Shown here in pieces: positions 39,778 through 51,287 of a stretch of DNA of 64,000 bases. Both the position numbers and the translations under genes were made by a program. A model generated the notes under the pieces. The model made no database searches, was not told the origin of the DNA, and saw only the letters and a list, made by a program, of their open reading frames with translations. Where the stretch lies: contig JANEZZ010002679.1 in NCBI GenBank assembly GCA_026122225.1, positions 248,001-312,000 on the forward strand, read 5' to 3'. Position 1 is the stretch's first letter. Each line of letters opens with the position of its first letter. This DNA is from Heloderma charlesbogerti (Eukaryota > Chordata > Lepidosauria > Squamata > Helodermatidae).

Positions 39778-41341
39778 AGTCAGGACTTTCAGTTGTAATT
39801 CAAGGGGGTTGACAAAAGTGGGGCACTAACCATTCAGGAAGGACAGCCAGTGGCATACACACACACCCATCACTGGTGGCTCATAAGTAGTGGAACAAAC
39901 CAACATCATTTCAAACTTAAGGATCGCCTTCAATGCCTGGATGAAAATCCTTTGCAGTCAATGACTGCCTGAAGTCTGGAACCCATGGACATGACCAAAT
40001 GCTGAGTTTCCTCCCTCGAGATGCTTTGCCAGGCCTTTACTGCAGCTGCCTTCAGCTGCTGCTTGTTTGTGGGTCTTTCTGCCTTCAGTCTTGTCTTCAG
40101 TAAGTGAAAAGCATACTCTATTGGGTTGAGATCAGGTGACTGACGGCTATTGAAGAACATCCCACTTCTTTGCCTTGAGAAACTCTAGGGTAGCTTTTGC
40201 TGTATGTTTTGGGTCATTATCCATCTGCAATATGAAGTGGCATCCTATCCGTTTGGCAGCATTCGGTTGAATCTGAGCAGAAAGTATAGCCCTATACACT
40301 TCAGAATTCATCCTGCTGCTTTTATCAGCAGTCAAGTCATCAATAAACACCAGTGACCCGGTTCCATTGGCAGCCACACATGCCCATGCCATAACACTGC
40401 ATCTGTGTTTGTGTTATGTGTCTGTGTTTGACAGATGATGTGGTATGCTTTGGATCATGAGCTGTTCCTTTCCTTCTCCGTACTTTTCTCTTCCCATCAT
40501 TCTGGTACAAGTTAATCATGGTTTCATTAGTCCAAAGAATCTTATTCCAGAACTGGGCAGGCTTTTTTAGGTGTTTGCTGGCAAAGGCTAATCTGGCCTT
40601 TTGGTTCTTGAGTGTTACCAGTGGTTTGCACCTTGTTGTGAAGCTTCTGTATTTACATTCATAAAGCCGTCTCTTGACTGTAGATGTTGACAATGACATG
40701 CCTACCTCCACAAGAGCGTTCTTGACCTGGCTAGATGTTGTGAAAGGTTCCTCTTCACCATGAGCAGAATTCTGCAGTCATCCACTTTAGTTGTCTTCCG
40801 TGGTCTTCCAGGCCTTTTGCTGTTGCTGAGCTTGCCACTTAATTCCTTCTTTTTCAGGATGTTCCAAACTGTTGTGTCGGCCACTCCGACTGTTTTTGCT
40901 ATCTCTCTGATGGGTTTATGTTGTTTCCCCAGCCTAATGATGGCCTCCTTCACTCGCATGGACACCTCTTTGGACCTCATGTTGGGAGGTCCAGTGAACA
41001 GCTACCAAATGCAAATGTAACACTCAGAACCACCTCCAGGCCTTTTATCTGCTTGACTGGTCATGGGATACCCAAGAAACAGGCCACACCTGGCCATGAA
41101 GCTGCTTGTCAGCCATTCCTTCCATTACTTATGAGCCACCAACGATGCGGGGGGTGTATGCCACTGGCTGTCCTTCCTGAATGGTTAGTGCCCCACTTTT
41201 GCCAAACCCCTTGAATTACAGCTGAAAGTCCTGACTTCACTCCCATCTGGGTGTGTTTCCTTTCAGCTTCAATGTGGTGGTGTACAGAGGCCAACTGCCA
41301 AAACAGTTATCCTTGCTCCAATATTTCTGGCCCTGACTGTA
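39778..41341 (-). mobile_element. Tc1-like DNA transposon, inactive
   Basis: Inverted copies lie at 39778-39895 and about 41120-41239, sharing AGTCAGGACTTTCAG, TTCAGGAAGGACAGCCAGTGG and CTTATGAGCCACCA. The right end extends a further 100 bp to the Tc1-type terminus CAGTCAGGGCC at 41339 next to TA. The matching outer part of the left end is missing. Confidence 0.85.
39930..40980 (-). pseudogene. Tc1-like transposase pseudogene
   Basis: The transposase reads in four pieces in changing frames (40980-40702, 40711-40340, 40392-40147, 40160-39930), so it has at least three frameshifts. The N terminus is a helix-turn-helix domain (IREIAKTVGVADTTVWNIL) followed by the GRPR hook. The DD34E catalytic domain is readable: LWTNET replaces the usual LWSDET, so the first catalytic Asp is Asn (codon 40528-40526); QMDNDPKH keeps the second Asp and SPDLNPIE keeps the Glu. 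This enzyme cannot be active. Confidence 0.88.
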
Positions 41342-42438
41342 GATAGAGAGATGATAGATAGGTGTGGGTGTGGGTATATATGCATACATACAAGTGTGCA
41401 CTGACCCCGCCTTTCAACTCAGACCCTGATTCAGCAGTTTGGAAAACATCTCATTCTGCTTGGGCCAGTTTGGAGCCTTCCCACTTTAGCTCAGTACCAA
41501 ACCCTTGTCAAGAAAACAGAGTCTTTATGCTTCCTGTTGACTATCTTGGAACATTTTTAAAAAACTAACTTTTTTCTCTTGGTCAGAACTGGATGATAGT
41601 TGCAGGCATAGATAGATGCCCCTTAGGAGCGGATTACACCTGCCCAATGTCAGAAAAATAGGTGCAGCATTTTTTGTTCTAAGTGCCTTTATATTCTGAG
41701 TTTCTTTTAAAGGGAACTGCCAGTAACTTTTTTTATTCCTTGGAAGAATGGATAAAAATTTCAGGATTTCTTGCCCCATCAGAGGAGATCATATCTTCTA
41801 AATTGCACAATGATATCCCCAGAGGGGTTTGTTCAAGGGTGGCAGTGATATTTTGAGCGTCTCCAAAAGAGGACATACTAATTTCCCTCTGTTCATTGAG
41901 GACCGTTGTTCTGAAAATTACAAGCAGCCTAGAGGTGTCCCTCATTAAGAAACCAGCAAAGTTTCAGAAGGATGGGTGCAGTGGTTCATGTGAAAGAAGA
42001 ATTTTCCCATTTGTGGGAGGGAATGATTTGGTTTCCCTTCCCTTTGACCCCCAAAGCTTTGGGGTAAATTTGTATGAAAATGCACAAGTCATTAAAGGTG
42101 TCCCCCAGAGAAGAAACCTGCACAGTTTCAGAAGGATAGGAGCAGGGGATATGGGATTATGATGCTTGAAATCTAGTTTAAGGCTGTTTCATAGTTAAGT
42201 GTGCTGGCATTGGAAGAATGGCCATCATGGTCCCATCCTTGCCCTCCACCAAAGCACAGTGATGGGAGACCATGGTACAAATGTGTCCTAGGATTAGAAG
42301 ATGGACCTGTGACTCATTGAATCACAATCCCTCCGTCCTTCTGCAGCTCTTATCAAAACTAAGGCAAAATATTTTGAGACATAAAAACTACGCAGTTCCA
42401 CTTGGGCTTCAGACTTTGTTCAAACTCAGTGTACATCA
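41342..42438. other. Intergenic DNA with a 163-bp direct repeat
   Basis: AGGTGTCCC..GTTTCAGAAGGAT occurs at 41933 and again at 42096, suggesting a two-unit tandem of an old satellite-like repeat. Confidence 0.5.
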
Positions 42439-42439
42439 T

Positions 42440-42440
<1 letters not shown>

Positions 42441-42497
<57 letters not shown>

Positions 42498-42566
42498 TAG
42501 CTATAGCTATAGCTATAGATATAGATATAGATATGGGATATGCATATATATACACACACACACACA
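42441..42566. repeat. (GATA)n and related microsatellites
   Basis: Fourteen AGAT units are followed by TATAGC and ATAGAT runs and a CA run. Confidence 0.95.
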
Positions 42567-42629
42567 TATAATTATATATAATTATAAATTTAGAATTACT
42601 AGAATTTATTTACACTTCACCAATGTTAG

Positions 42630-42770
42630 CAGCAGGGGAACATGGGTGGGACGCGGTGCTTTTGCACTCATGTCCTGCTTCTGGATTTTCCATGGGTAGC
42701 TGATTGGCTACTGTATGAACACAATGCTGGACTAGATGGACTTTGGTCTGATGCAGCACATTCTTAAATA
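42630..42770 (+). mobile_element. L2/CR1-type LINE 3' end
   Basis: GCACTCATGTCCTGCTTCTGG and ACAATGCTGGACTAGATGGAC appear in LINE tail order. Confidence 0.65.
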
Positions 42771-44049
42771 GAGAGTGCCACTGAGCATATGCAGAATGCT
42801 TTTCTTTCACCACTGAGCACTTACATTCTCCCCCTCCCAATTCCATTCCCCTCCATACAACAATCACTCCTCATTCTACCGTCCTCCAGCAACTCTTCAT
42901 AACAACATATCTTCATAAAAATGTAGGGTTTGTAAGGATTGTACAAATCAACTATTTGAGGCGAGGTGTCCAAGTGCTTTTTCTTGCTTTTTTGAAACTG
43001 TAAAACCTATTTAAAAGCCCCAGCAGTTCCTTGATCATGATGTCACATAGTTCTAACCCTCCTTTTGGAATGATCTTGAGGCTGCAGCTATTTAGAAGAA
43101 CTTAAAGCGAAGAGGGGAAGACGTTCGTGGAGGCTGACTGAATCTTTTGCTGTGCTGAAGCTACTAAATTTCAGTAGAAGCCAAAGGTTCCATTTTGGGG
43201 TAGTAAACTCAGATGCTGTGTGAAATACCAGTATTTCACATGGAGCTTTTTCTGCCCTTCTCTCTCCGTCTTCAAAAAGTCATTGCAAGCAGGCTCCCAA
43301 CAGTGGGCATGTAAGAGAAGAAAAGTAGAGGGAAGAGAAAAAAACAATGAGTGCAAGGAAAGGTGGCAGTCTCCCCTCTTGTTTAAAAGGCTGGTGCATT
43401 CAGACTACACTCACTATTGGTCTTCTAAGGGAGCAAGTCCTAAGGCTACCTTAGTAACTGCAAGGCTACTGAGCTCAGAGGGAAGAAGCAGCCTTGTATT
43501 AAGGCAGATGATGGCAATTGGGGTTGTTCAGAAGATCCGGGACACACCTCAGAAGATCCGGGATGCGGGATCTCTTTTTTGCCTGCATAATAAACCTTGC
43601 ACACAAGTTTAGTTAAGTTATTGACTTAATATCATCATTGCATTATATTGTGCTCTTTATTTAATACTGTGGATTTAACAACGCTCACCTAAAATTGTGC
43701 AAGTACATCCCCTTCAAATACATTTGAATCCAGGCCAAAAGGCAAAAGAAACATTACTTCTTGTCTCATAGGACAAAGGAATGTAACAGGGGGATTTGTC
43801 AAGAGACTTTTCTGACAGGTCTGATTGCAAAATGCTTCATTTCTCAAGCTAATATAGGCAGCTCTTTTGATCAGAGAATCAGTACATTGCAAAACAAGGA
43901 AATGTTATGCTCCAGACCAGAGAAATATAAAAAAATAAACATTTATTGTTGGAACCATTCTCTAATTCAGTAAAGGCCTATACTGCCACACTCATTCACA
44001 ATTCAAACATAATTGCTATGGGTGGAGTCTGCCAGTGTTATACGTTAAT
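42771..44049. other. Intergenic DNA, one short palindrome
   Basis: TGTGAAATAC-CA-GTATTTCACA at about 43219-43240 is a perfect palindrome. Nothing else was recognised. Confidence 0.45.
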
Positions 44050-44530
44050 ATGTTATGAACAATAACATATTGTTGTGGTTGTTAAGTCGTTAAGTCGTGT
44101 CCGACTCTTCGTGACCCCATGGACCATAGCACGCCAGGCCTTCCTGTCCTCTGCTCTCTCACGGAGTGTACTCAAGTTCATATTCATTGCATCGATTATG
44201 CTATCTAGCCATCTCATCCTCTGCTGTCCCCTTCTCCTTTTGCCTTCAATCTTGCCCAGCATCAGGGTCTTTTCCAGGGAGTTTTCTCTTCGCATTAGGT
44301 GGCCTTCCTTCCTTCCAACCTGAGGGGCTCATCTTCCGGCGTCATCTCTTTTAGCCTTGTGATACGTTCCATGGGGTTTTCTTGGCAAGAATACTGGAGT
44401 GGGTTGCCATTTCCTTCTCCAGTGGACCACATTTTGTCAGAACTCTCCACCATGACCTGTCCATCTTGGGTGGCCCTGCACAGAATAGCTTATGGCTTCG
44501 CCCCAACAAGGCAGTGATCCATGAAGGGGA
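44050..44530 (-). mobile_element. Bov-B (RTE) LINE 3' end
   Basis: The minus strand encodes the C terminus of the Bov-B reverse transcriptase protein: LEKTLMLGKIEGKRRRGQQR, MRWLDSIIDAMN and AWRAMVHGVTKSRTRLND, followed by a short CA-rich tail. Upstream text (TGGCAACCCACTCCAGTATTC) fits the same ORF, with a frame break. It is 5'-truncated. Confidence 0.9.
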
Positions 44531-44822
44531 AAGGAAAGATTCCTCCTGTGCAAGCACCGGATCATTACTGACCCCTAGAGGGACGCCACTTGCGCTGGCG
44601 TTTTTGTGGCAGACTATAGAGGGGTGGTTTGCCATTGCCTTCCCCAGTCGTGACTACCTTTCCCCCCAGCAAGCTGGGTACTCATTTTACCGACCTCGAA
44701 AGGATGGAGGGCTGGGTTGACCTGAGCCGGCTACCTGGGACCCAGCTTCCGCTGGGATCGAACTCAGGTCATGGGGAGAGCTTCGGTTGCAATACTGCCG
44801 CCTACCACTCTGCGCCACACAA
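44531..44822 (-). mobile_element. Sauria SINE
   Basis: The minus strand has a tRNA-like head with A box TGGCGCAGAGTGG and B box GAGTTCGATCC, the body AGGTCGGTAAAATGAGTACC, and the 3' end CGGTGCTTGCACAGG. This family is diagnostic of squamates and uses the Bov-B machinery. Confidence 0.92.
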
Positions 44823-46794
44823 GGCTCTTAAGACAGACTCTAATTACTTCTTCACAGAAACTCCAACAGATACATTTCCCTGATAAGAGAAAGGCTTAAA
44901 CAGCTTCCACTATACATAGCTTACTATTTCACAATATGTGACAGAACTTATACTATTGTCCGTTAATTTCTGCTGCCCGTTTACTTCCTTCCGTATACTT
45001 TTCTATGCACCCAAGATTTACAGGTTTTGCAATATGTACTGTAATGTCATTCATTCTGAAGAACATTTCAATAAGAACATTGGGAGTGGGGGATATTGCT
45101 ACACCACTTTTCACATGTAGGTTACGCTTATGTCCTTGAAAAACAATTTCCACTGATATCAATGGAATTTTCTTCCACACACTGACCACCACCCAGCTAA
45201 AGTTAGTCATGGTTAAGGCTGCAATCCCAAACATGCTTACTAAGGAGTAAGTCCCATTGAACTCAGCAGGACTTACATATCAGTAAATGTGCTTATGATT
45301 TCACTACATGGACAGATCTACACCTTGTGTCATATCATTACGATCCCATCATGGTAACACTGTATCCCTCTTGTGCATTTATACCTCCTAGGACACACAA
45401 TGACATTTGTTGCAGTATTTTGGATAACGTGGAATAAAAAGCAGGAAATAACACGTCAGTATACCACTTTTGTAGTGTTATCAGTGCACTTCCAATACCG
45501 CTGTAGAGCAGTAGTGTAGGTCTAGACCATGTCCTCTTGAAACTAAATGAGGCAAATTAGCCATGGCTATATTCACTTATTCTCTCCATGCATATGGCTC
45601 AGAGGGGGGGTGGGAGTGGAGGGAGGATTGGCCCTGCCCCTCGCATTGCGTACCATGCTGGCCCTGGTTCCTGACACACATTAAATGCAAAGGAGTTCCT
45701 ATGCGTGAGCAGGAGAGGGGACGGCATGGGTAGTATCTAATGCTGGTATTTCATTAACACCAATGCTGCACTAGCAGAACTGGTGTAATGAGAAGAGTAA
45801 GGCCAGAGAGCTGATGCCTCACTCTGAGGAGTTCTCTGAAGCATCAGCCCACCAGAGTGCCTAACATGGCTCTACAGAGAGCCTGCCTGCCTGCCCAAAT
45901 GCCTCACTCTGAGGAGTTCTCTGAAGCATCAGCCCACCAGAGTGCCTAACATGGCTCTACAGAGAGCCTGCCTGCCCAAATGCCTCACTCTGAGGGATCC
46001 TTCCTCAAAGCACAGCATTCTGGGTGGCCTTGGAGATCACAGTACTGCTGTGGCACAGGCTGTCTCCAATGCCACCTCCCCACCAGTGCTGTGCTCTGAG
46101 GTCAGACTCCTTGGCATGAGTGAGGCACTGATGGGTGGGCAGGCAGGCAGTGGCAGCTGCCTGGGGTGGGGGGTGAGGGTGAGGAGAAGAGAGGAGAGGA
46201 GAGGAGGAGGAAAATGGTGGTGGAGGAGGAAGTGGCAGCAAGAGGTCATTAGTGCTAGTAGAATGCTAGCACTGGATGCTACCCAGGGTGTGCAATGTCA
46301 GAGGTGGGGCCAGGAGATGTTGCCCTGGTCCACCCTCCACAAGTTACCTCAATGTATGGAGGGAACAAGTGAACATGGTTTAATTCAAGCCCCATTGCTT
46401 TCACTGATACTTAGTTACTACTACTAACTTTAGTAGGATTGGGGCCACCCTATTTAGATTCAAGGCGCCAGGCCAATATACACAGCCAAATAACACTAAT
46501 ACCATATCAGGCATCTGCGTGTTGCCTCTGTGACCCAATACAAACGTCATCCTGAAGGGCAAAAGGGAGATGTATCACCACACTTCTTCCAAGTGCTTAT
46601 CCAACAGCCTCAGGGCCACTACTGAAAAGCCCCTGTTCTCCCTGCCACCATTTCTGAAGAAGGAGGCATGTTTCCTTTGAGAAACTGACCATATTCGGAC
46701 AACACAGTGCAGCTCATTCTGGGGTAAATACTCATGATGAGCCACAGTGCCCATGGGCAGCAGACTGCAAATGCAACCCCCACTAAGGGGCTGG
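44823..46794. other. Intergenic DNA with local duplications
   Basis: It includes a MITE-like block at about 45214-45300 (GGAGTAAGTCCCATTGAACT) and an 85-bp tandem repeat. No gene was recognised. Confidence 0.45.
45816..46000. repeat. 85-bp tandem repeat, about 2.2 units
   Basis: GCCTCACTCTGAGGAGTTCT begins units at 45816 and 45901, with a partial third unit at 45982. The units are nearly identical and differ in CCTG copy number. Confidence 0.9.
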
Positions 46795-47010
46795 TGTCCT
46801 GCAAACCTGGTGAATGTGGGTTATGTGCTGGTTAAATAACCCTCACATAACCCTAAAACATAGCATGGCTTAGGCGAGGGCTGTTTAACCTTCACATAGT
46901 CCACTCTTGCTGGGTTCGCATGACACGACAAACCCCAAGAGGGGGTTGCATATTCAAAATGGTGGATTAAATAAGCCATGGTGGGCTGTCATGTTGTGTA
47001 AACAGCCCCA
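46795..47010. mobile_element. MITE of the GGGTTCGCATG family
   Basis: TGCTGGGTTCGCATGACACG, CATATTCAAAATGG and AATAAGCCATGGTGGGCTGT are shared with 15405-15592. Confidence 0.55.
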
Positions 47011-47394
47011 CTTTGTACATAGCACTTCCTTTTCAATTCAAAAAATGACTGTTGGGAAAAAAGAGATGCTGTGCAAAACCCTTACAGCCCATCATAGTTC
47101 ATTACTTGGCCCATAGCTGTCACATGAGAAGCTAAATCATGCTGGGGTGATACCTTAGGGAAGCAAGGTATTCACTTGGCAAACTGGTCCTTCAACATAA
47201 GAGGAATGTATTTTAGCAGATGGTAGACTTCTCTGGGGCTTCAATGAGTGATCAAAGTCTCTAGTAAGATAATTGTGGGAGATAAGTACTCAGACACTTC
47301 TGTGTAGATTAAAGGATTTTGAAGTGAAGCATGGTTTCTTTCCAAGTAATACATAAATCTATGTATTGGGGAGCTTTCGTACATTTGCTGAATT

Positions 47395-47880
47395 ATTAAT
47401 TCCATAAGAAGATTTTATATCCTGCCTTTCTACCCAAAGGTTCCTGAGACAGGTTAAAACGTAAAACATAATAAATAATGATAGCCCTCTTTGGGCCTAC
47501 AGAAGTCTAAGCACGGAGACGTGTGCTCTCAATCAATGAAATTACAAATTAAAACAAACATTTAAAAGGCAACTGTGAATGGCCAGGACAACAGATAAAA
47601 TACTAACAAATCAGCCCAATTTTTTTTTTTAATGACTCCTGGAATAGGCATGTCTTTAAAAGGCAGCAAAAAGTCATCAGAGAGACTGGCGAACAGATAT
47701 CCCAGGGGAGGGAGTTCTACATAGATGCAGCCAGGGAGAAGGCTCTCTCCTTTGTTCCCACCAAATGTGACTCTGATATTGTCAAAATATGCAGAAGACT
47801 CTCCTCAACCAAATTTAAAGGATAGGCTGTCTCATGTGGGAGGAGGGCTTTCAGGAATCCTGGCCCTAAACCATAGTAGC
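47395..47880 (-). repeat. Dispersed repeat, LINE-like, unclassified
   Basis: It includes TCCTGCCTTTCTACCCAAAGG, CAGGGGAGGGAGTTCTACA and GGGAGAAGGCTCTCTCC, text common as interspersed repeats in reptile genomes. A second fragment is near 46560-46650. Confidence 0.45.
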
Positions 47881-48082
47881 AAAGCATGACAAACAGAGGA
47901 CCAATTCACATGGTCCCCCATGCAACTTGCCTGTTATGAGTGTGGCTGCAGTCAATCCATAAAGAAACCAGCCCGTGCTTTGCCACACACCCAACTCACA
48001 CCCAGTCCCAGGGGGGTAGGGGCTAAGTGTTTACAGGGGTGACTTTTTGTCAAAACAGAAAATCAAACACCAAAGTACAAAT

Positions 48083-48976
48083 AGGCTGGATCTACACTTA
48101 CTGCCTTTTTTCGCTTCCAATGAGGTTTCACTGCCTGCCTTTCACACTACGCAGTAGCCGCCTCGAACTGGAACCGGAATTTCCCACTTCCATGCTCCTG
48201 CTTTCAATACCCTGATATCCCGGTATTTCCCCTTAATGTGCTCTGATTTTCTGCCTTCGCTACCATATCCAGTCATAGTCCCCTCCCGCGCCTGTCCATA
48301 TGCGGCGGTGTTTGTATTTCCCTCCTGTCTAATCACAGCTCTCGACGGCCCCATGTCTTCTTCCGGCTACCGATCGCATAGCTTCCTCAGCAGCCCCCGT
48401 TTCCTCAGCAACAAGCAAAGGGCTGGATGTCCGCGCTCTTGTCTGATCTCGGAAACTAAGCAGGGTCAGTCCCGGTCAGTGCTTGGATGGGGGACCGCCT
48501 GGGAATCAGGCTTCCTGCACTGAGCAAGGGGTTGTTCTATCCCTTCAAATGAGATTAAGTTTTACCCCCTCCTATCCCCTGCTCTGGATGTTTTTTTTAA
48601 AAAAATGAAGGCATTTTCCTCGCAGAATCGGGGCTTCTCTGCGATGGTTTTTTTTTCTAATTGAGGCATGATCTCCAAAGCTTCAAAGTTGTGAATCTTC
48701 ACAACGTTGAATCTTCAAAGATCATGCCCATGCAACTACTGACTGGGGCCCACCCCGCTTAGCATCCGAGATCAGACAAGTGTGTGCAGGAAAACAGCAG
48801 GAAAACAGCAGGAAAACAGCACAGCACTTGAGTGTGAACCGAGCTCACGCATTCGATGAAGCACTGCAACGGGGAAAATGGGTGAGTGTGAATAATGACG
48901 TTTTAATGCAAGAGCGTTTAACCCGACAGGACACCGAATTCATTGCGATGGCGGGCGCAATGTAGATTGGCCCATC
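48083..48976. mobile_element. Composite element with 5S segment and hairpin, copy 1
   Basis: The ends GGATCTACACTTACTGCC and CAATGTAGATTGGCCC are inverted relatives. Order: left arm, 5S-derived segment (+), T-rich spacer, hairpin 48664-48728, inverted 5S fragment (48757-48780), then a block with a short open frame (48780-48965). The right half is an inverted relative of 62611-62800. No transposase was seen. Confidence 0.7.
48405..48545 (+). mobile_element. 5S-rRNA-derived SINE segment
   Basis: Box-A-like GGAAACTAAGCAGGGTCAG and box-C-like TGGATGGGGGACCGCCTGGG of the 5S internal promoter are both kept, followed by CAGGCTTCCTGCACTGAGCA, a CR1-like 3' part. It lies inside the composite element. 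Confidence 0.8.
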
Positions 48977-49006
48977 TAGTATGTTGAAATTAAGTTGTTT
49001 GATCTA

Positions 49007-49444
49007 TTAAGGGTGCAATCCCATGCGGATAGGTGGCCGCCTCTGAACTCAGAGGCAACCGCCTATCCAATGCAGGGCAGGAGAAGCACAGAGGGGATCG
49101 TTCCCTTCACACTTCTCCTGCCCTGCATTTTTGGCTGTCTAGCCATGGGAGGTCGGAGCAGGGAAGGAGGCTGCCGGACGACACATAGAATGTGTCATAC
49201 CGGCATTTCTGCCTTCCCCGCCCAGAAACACCCCCCAGAATGCCCCATTTTGGCCACTCCCGCTCCTCTTGTGAGCGTGGAGCATGGGGTTGTTCCGCGC
49301 TGCCTGCAAGTCAGCGCAGAATGGGGGGAAGGTCGGTTTTCTGGGAACCGACCTCAGAGCATGGGCTCCGAGATTGGTTCCCAGAAAACCAGATATCCTA
49401 TGGCTGTCTAGCCACTGACTAGCGGCCATAGGATTGCTCCCTAA
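49007..49444. mobile_element. Foldback/TIR MITE
   Basis: The left end TTAAGGGTGCAATCCCATG is inverted at the right as CATAGGATTGCTCCCTAA. An inner pair, CAGGGCAGGAGAAG / CTTCTCCTGCCCTG, lies at about 49073-49124. TTA/TAA at the edges fits a PIF/Harbinger-type target. Confidence 0.7.
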
Positions 49445-50204
49445 ATCATTTTAATACAATTAAGTAAGTTTAATAAAAGTAAAAAACAAAGTGTCAAGTG
49501 TGTTTAGTTTTTATCACGGAATTGAATAGTCAACATATGTTTCCACATAACTCCATAAATAAATGTGATAGAGAATTATGGCATGATACAGCCAAAGCAA
49601 AAGACTTTGAGGCCCCACTAGTTTCCATGGGAGACAGTTAAGCAAAGATATTCACCTCTCATGAGCCCATAAGATCCTTCCCACTCCCTCCAAGCATACA
49701 CAGCTTTGCAAGTTAAAAAAGGCAGTTTTTGAGACCATTTGTTACCAGTCCATTTCCATTCTCATTTTCATGCCAGTAAATGAAATGGTGATAGTAAGAC
49801 ACATCCTTGCCATTAATTCCATATTGTTTCAACTGTCATCTAGCATCAGAGAGAAATGCAAACCTGAAATTTTCCATATTTACGGGCTTGAGACAATGGC
49901 TGTTTCAAATCAATGTTTTATAATCAACAGCACTGTTTTTGTGTGCATAGGGGGATCCTTTTCATCAAACTGAAAACAAAATTACAACTCAGGACAATAA
50001 TGTGTGATTTTGCTGGTGGTGAGCAAGAAAAGGAAGTCTTGAAAAGGAAGAAGTCTCCATATTCTGAATTCATAAGGCCATTGCATAATTCCCGTGCAAT
50101 TCTATACATGACCACTAAAGCTAAAGGTTTCAAGCTAAATCAAAAGGTTTACTGGAGAGCGTGAAACAGTAAGAATTGCCCAGCTGCTCATGTTTCTGCA
50201 TGCC
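49445..50204. other. Intergenic DNA, nothing recognised
   Basis: AT-rich and non-coding. Confidence 0.4.
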
Positions 50205-50366
50205 ACCAGGGCATAGTCTGAAGGCACTTGAGGCAGCCATTTTGCTGAAGCTAAGCAGGTTTGGGTCTGGTCAGTGCTTGGAGGGGAGGCCACTTGGGAA
50301 AGCCATGTAGCCACCTTGAGTTCCATGATGGAAGAAAAGTGGAATATAAATGTAATAAATAAATCC
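50205..50366 (+). mobile_element. 5S-derived SINE with Sauria-type tail
   Basis: The head keeps CTGAAGCTAAGCAGGTTTGG and GGTCAGTGCTTGGAGGGGAG of 5S rRNA. The tail reads CCACCTTGAGTTCCATGATG and AAGTGGAATATAAATGTAAT, ending AATAAATAAAT. This tail differs from the CR1-like tail at 57841. Confidence 0.75.
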
Positions 50367-50479
50367 TGGTTGCCTCTTGGTTGCAAGACGACAAGCCCAG
50401 AGCACTTCCTCATACAGAGACACAATGGACATCCTCCTCTGAGTAAAGGTAATTACACAGTGTCTCCCTATAATTGATG

Positions 50480-50616
50480 AAGGGTACTATCTTATGCATG
50501 TTTAGACAGAAATAAGTCCTACAACTCTCAGTATCCCCCTGCCAGCCATGCTGTCTGGGGAATGCTGGGAGTTGTAGGACTTGTTTCTGTCTAAACATGC
50601 ATAGGATTGCACCTTA
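50480..50616. mobile_element. Foldback MITE (137 bp)
   Basis: TTATGCATGTTTAGACAGAA with AGTCCTACAACTC is inverted as GAGTTGTAGGACTTGTTTCT with GTCTAAACATGCATAGG. The ends share GGTGCAATCC-type sequence with 49007-49444, so the two may use one transposase. Confidence 0.8.
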
Positions 50617-51148
50617 AGTGACCCAATTATGCCCCATCCAGAGATACGGCAAGATAACCCACCCATAAGAGAGCCTGATTAAGAGGAGGAAGGCCAGATC
50701 AGTGAATCATGCAGGGATACAGTGGGCAGCCTCCTCTGTGGATGGCCTCTTTGGGCTCACAGGAGCTTTTAAATATTTTATTTAATGCATTTCTTGTGGC
50801 ACACGTGAGTACTCCAGCACACAGTATGAGAATTACTGGGGCAAATCCTCCCTGGGTCTATTCTCTTGCCATTGCATTGTTGTTCTAGCAAACAGTCATC
50901 CATAGGACAGAATGGTTTGGGGCACCACAAATACCTGCTCCAGATTAAGTGCATGACTACGGTACATAAGAAGACAGGATTCCTGTAATATTTGCACGCT
51001 GGCTCATTACACTGGTAGTGATGGATGACTGCCTGCTCCTGCATACTCTCTCAAACAACTGCATGTCTTAACTTTGAAAGCAAATAACATCCATCATGTT
51101 GAACAATCTTGCTTTGGATCTGCGAAAAGATCAGTCCTTTTTATTATG
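50617..51148. other. Intergenic DNA, nothing recognised
   Basis: No feature was supported. Confidence 0.4.
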
Positions 51149-51287
51149 CTGAATATTAGCATACCCCAGCCTGGCACCCTCCAGATGTGTTGGATTACAA
51201 CCCCCATCATCCTCAACCAGCATGGATGAGGAGGCTGTAATCTAACACATTCAGGAGAACACCGGGTTGGGGAAGGCTGCTGAATAT
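51149..51287. mobile_element. hAT-type foldback MITE with 8-bp target duplication
   Basis: The element is 51157-51279, flanked by CTGAATAT at 51149-51156 and 51280-51287. The arms GGCACCCTCCAGATGTGTT and the inverted right arm match the family at 12321. Confidence 0.85.

Noticed and set aside
40760..41214. Plus-strand open frames across the Tc1 element
   Set aside because: Shadows of the minus-strand transposase and its TIR.
44756..44822. tRNA gene
   Set aside because: A and B boxes belong to the Sauria SINE head; the tRNA fold is degenerate and followed by SINE body.
48430..48510. Functional 5S rRNA gene
   Set aside because: Only the central and 3' parts of 5S are present, embedded in repeat sequence with mutations.
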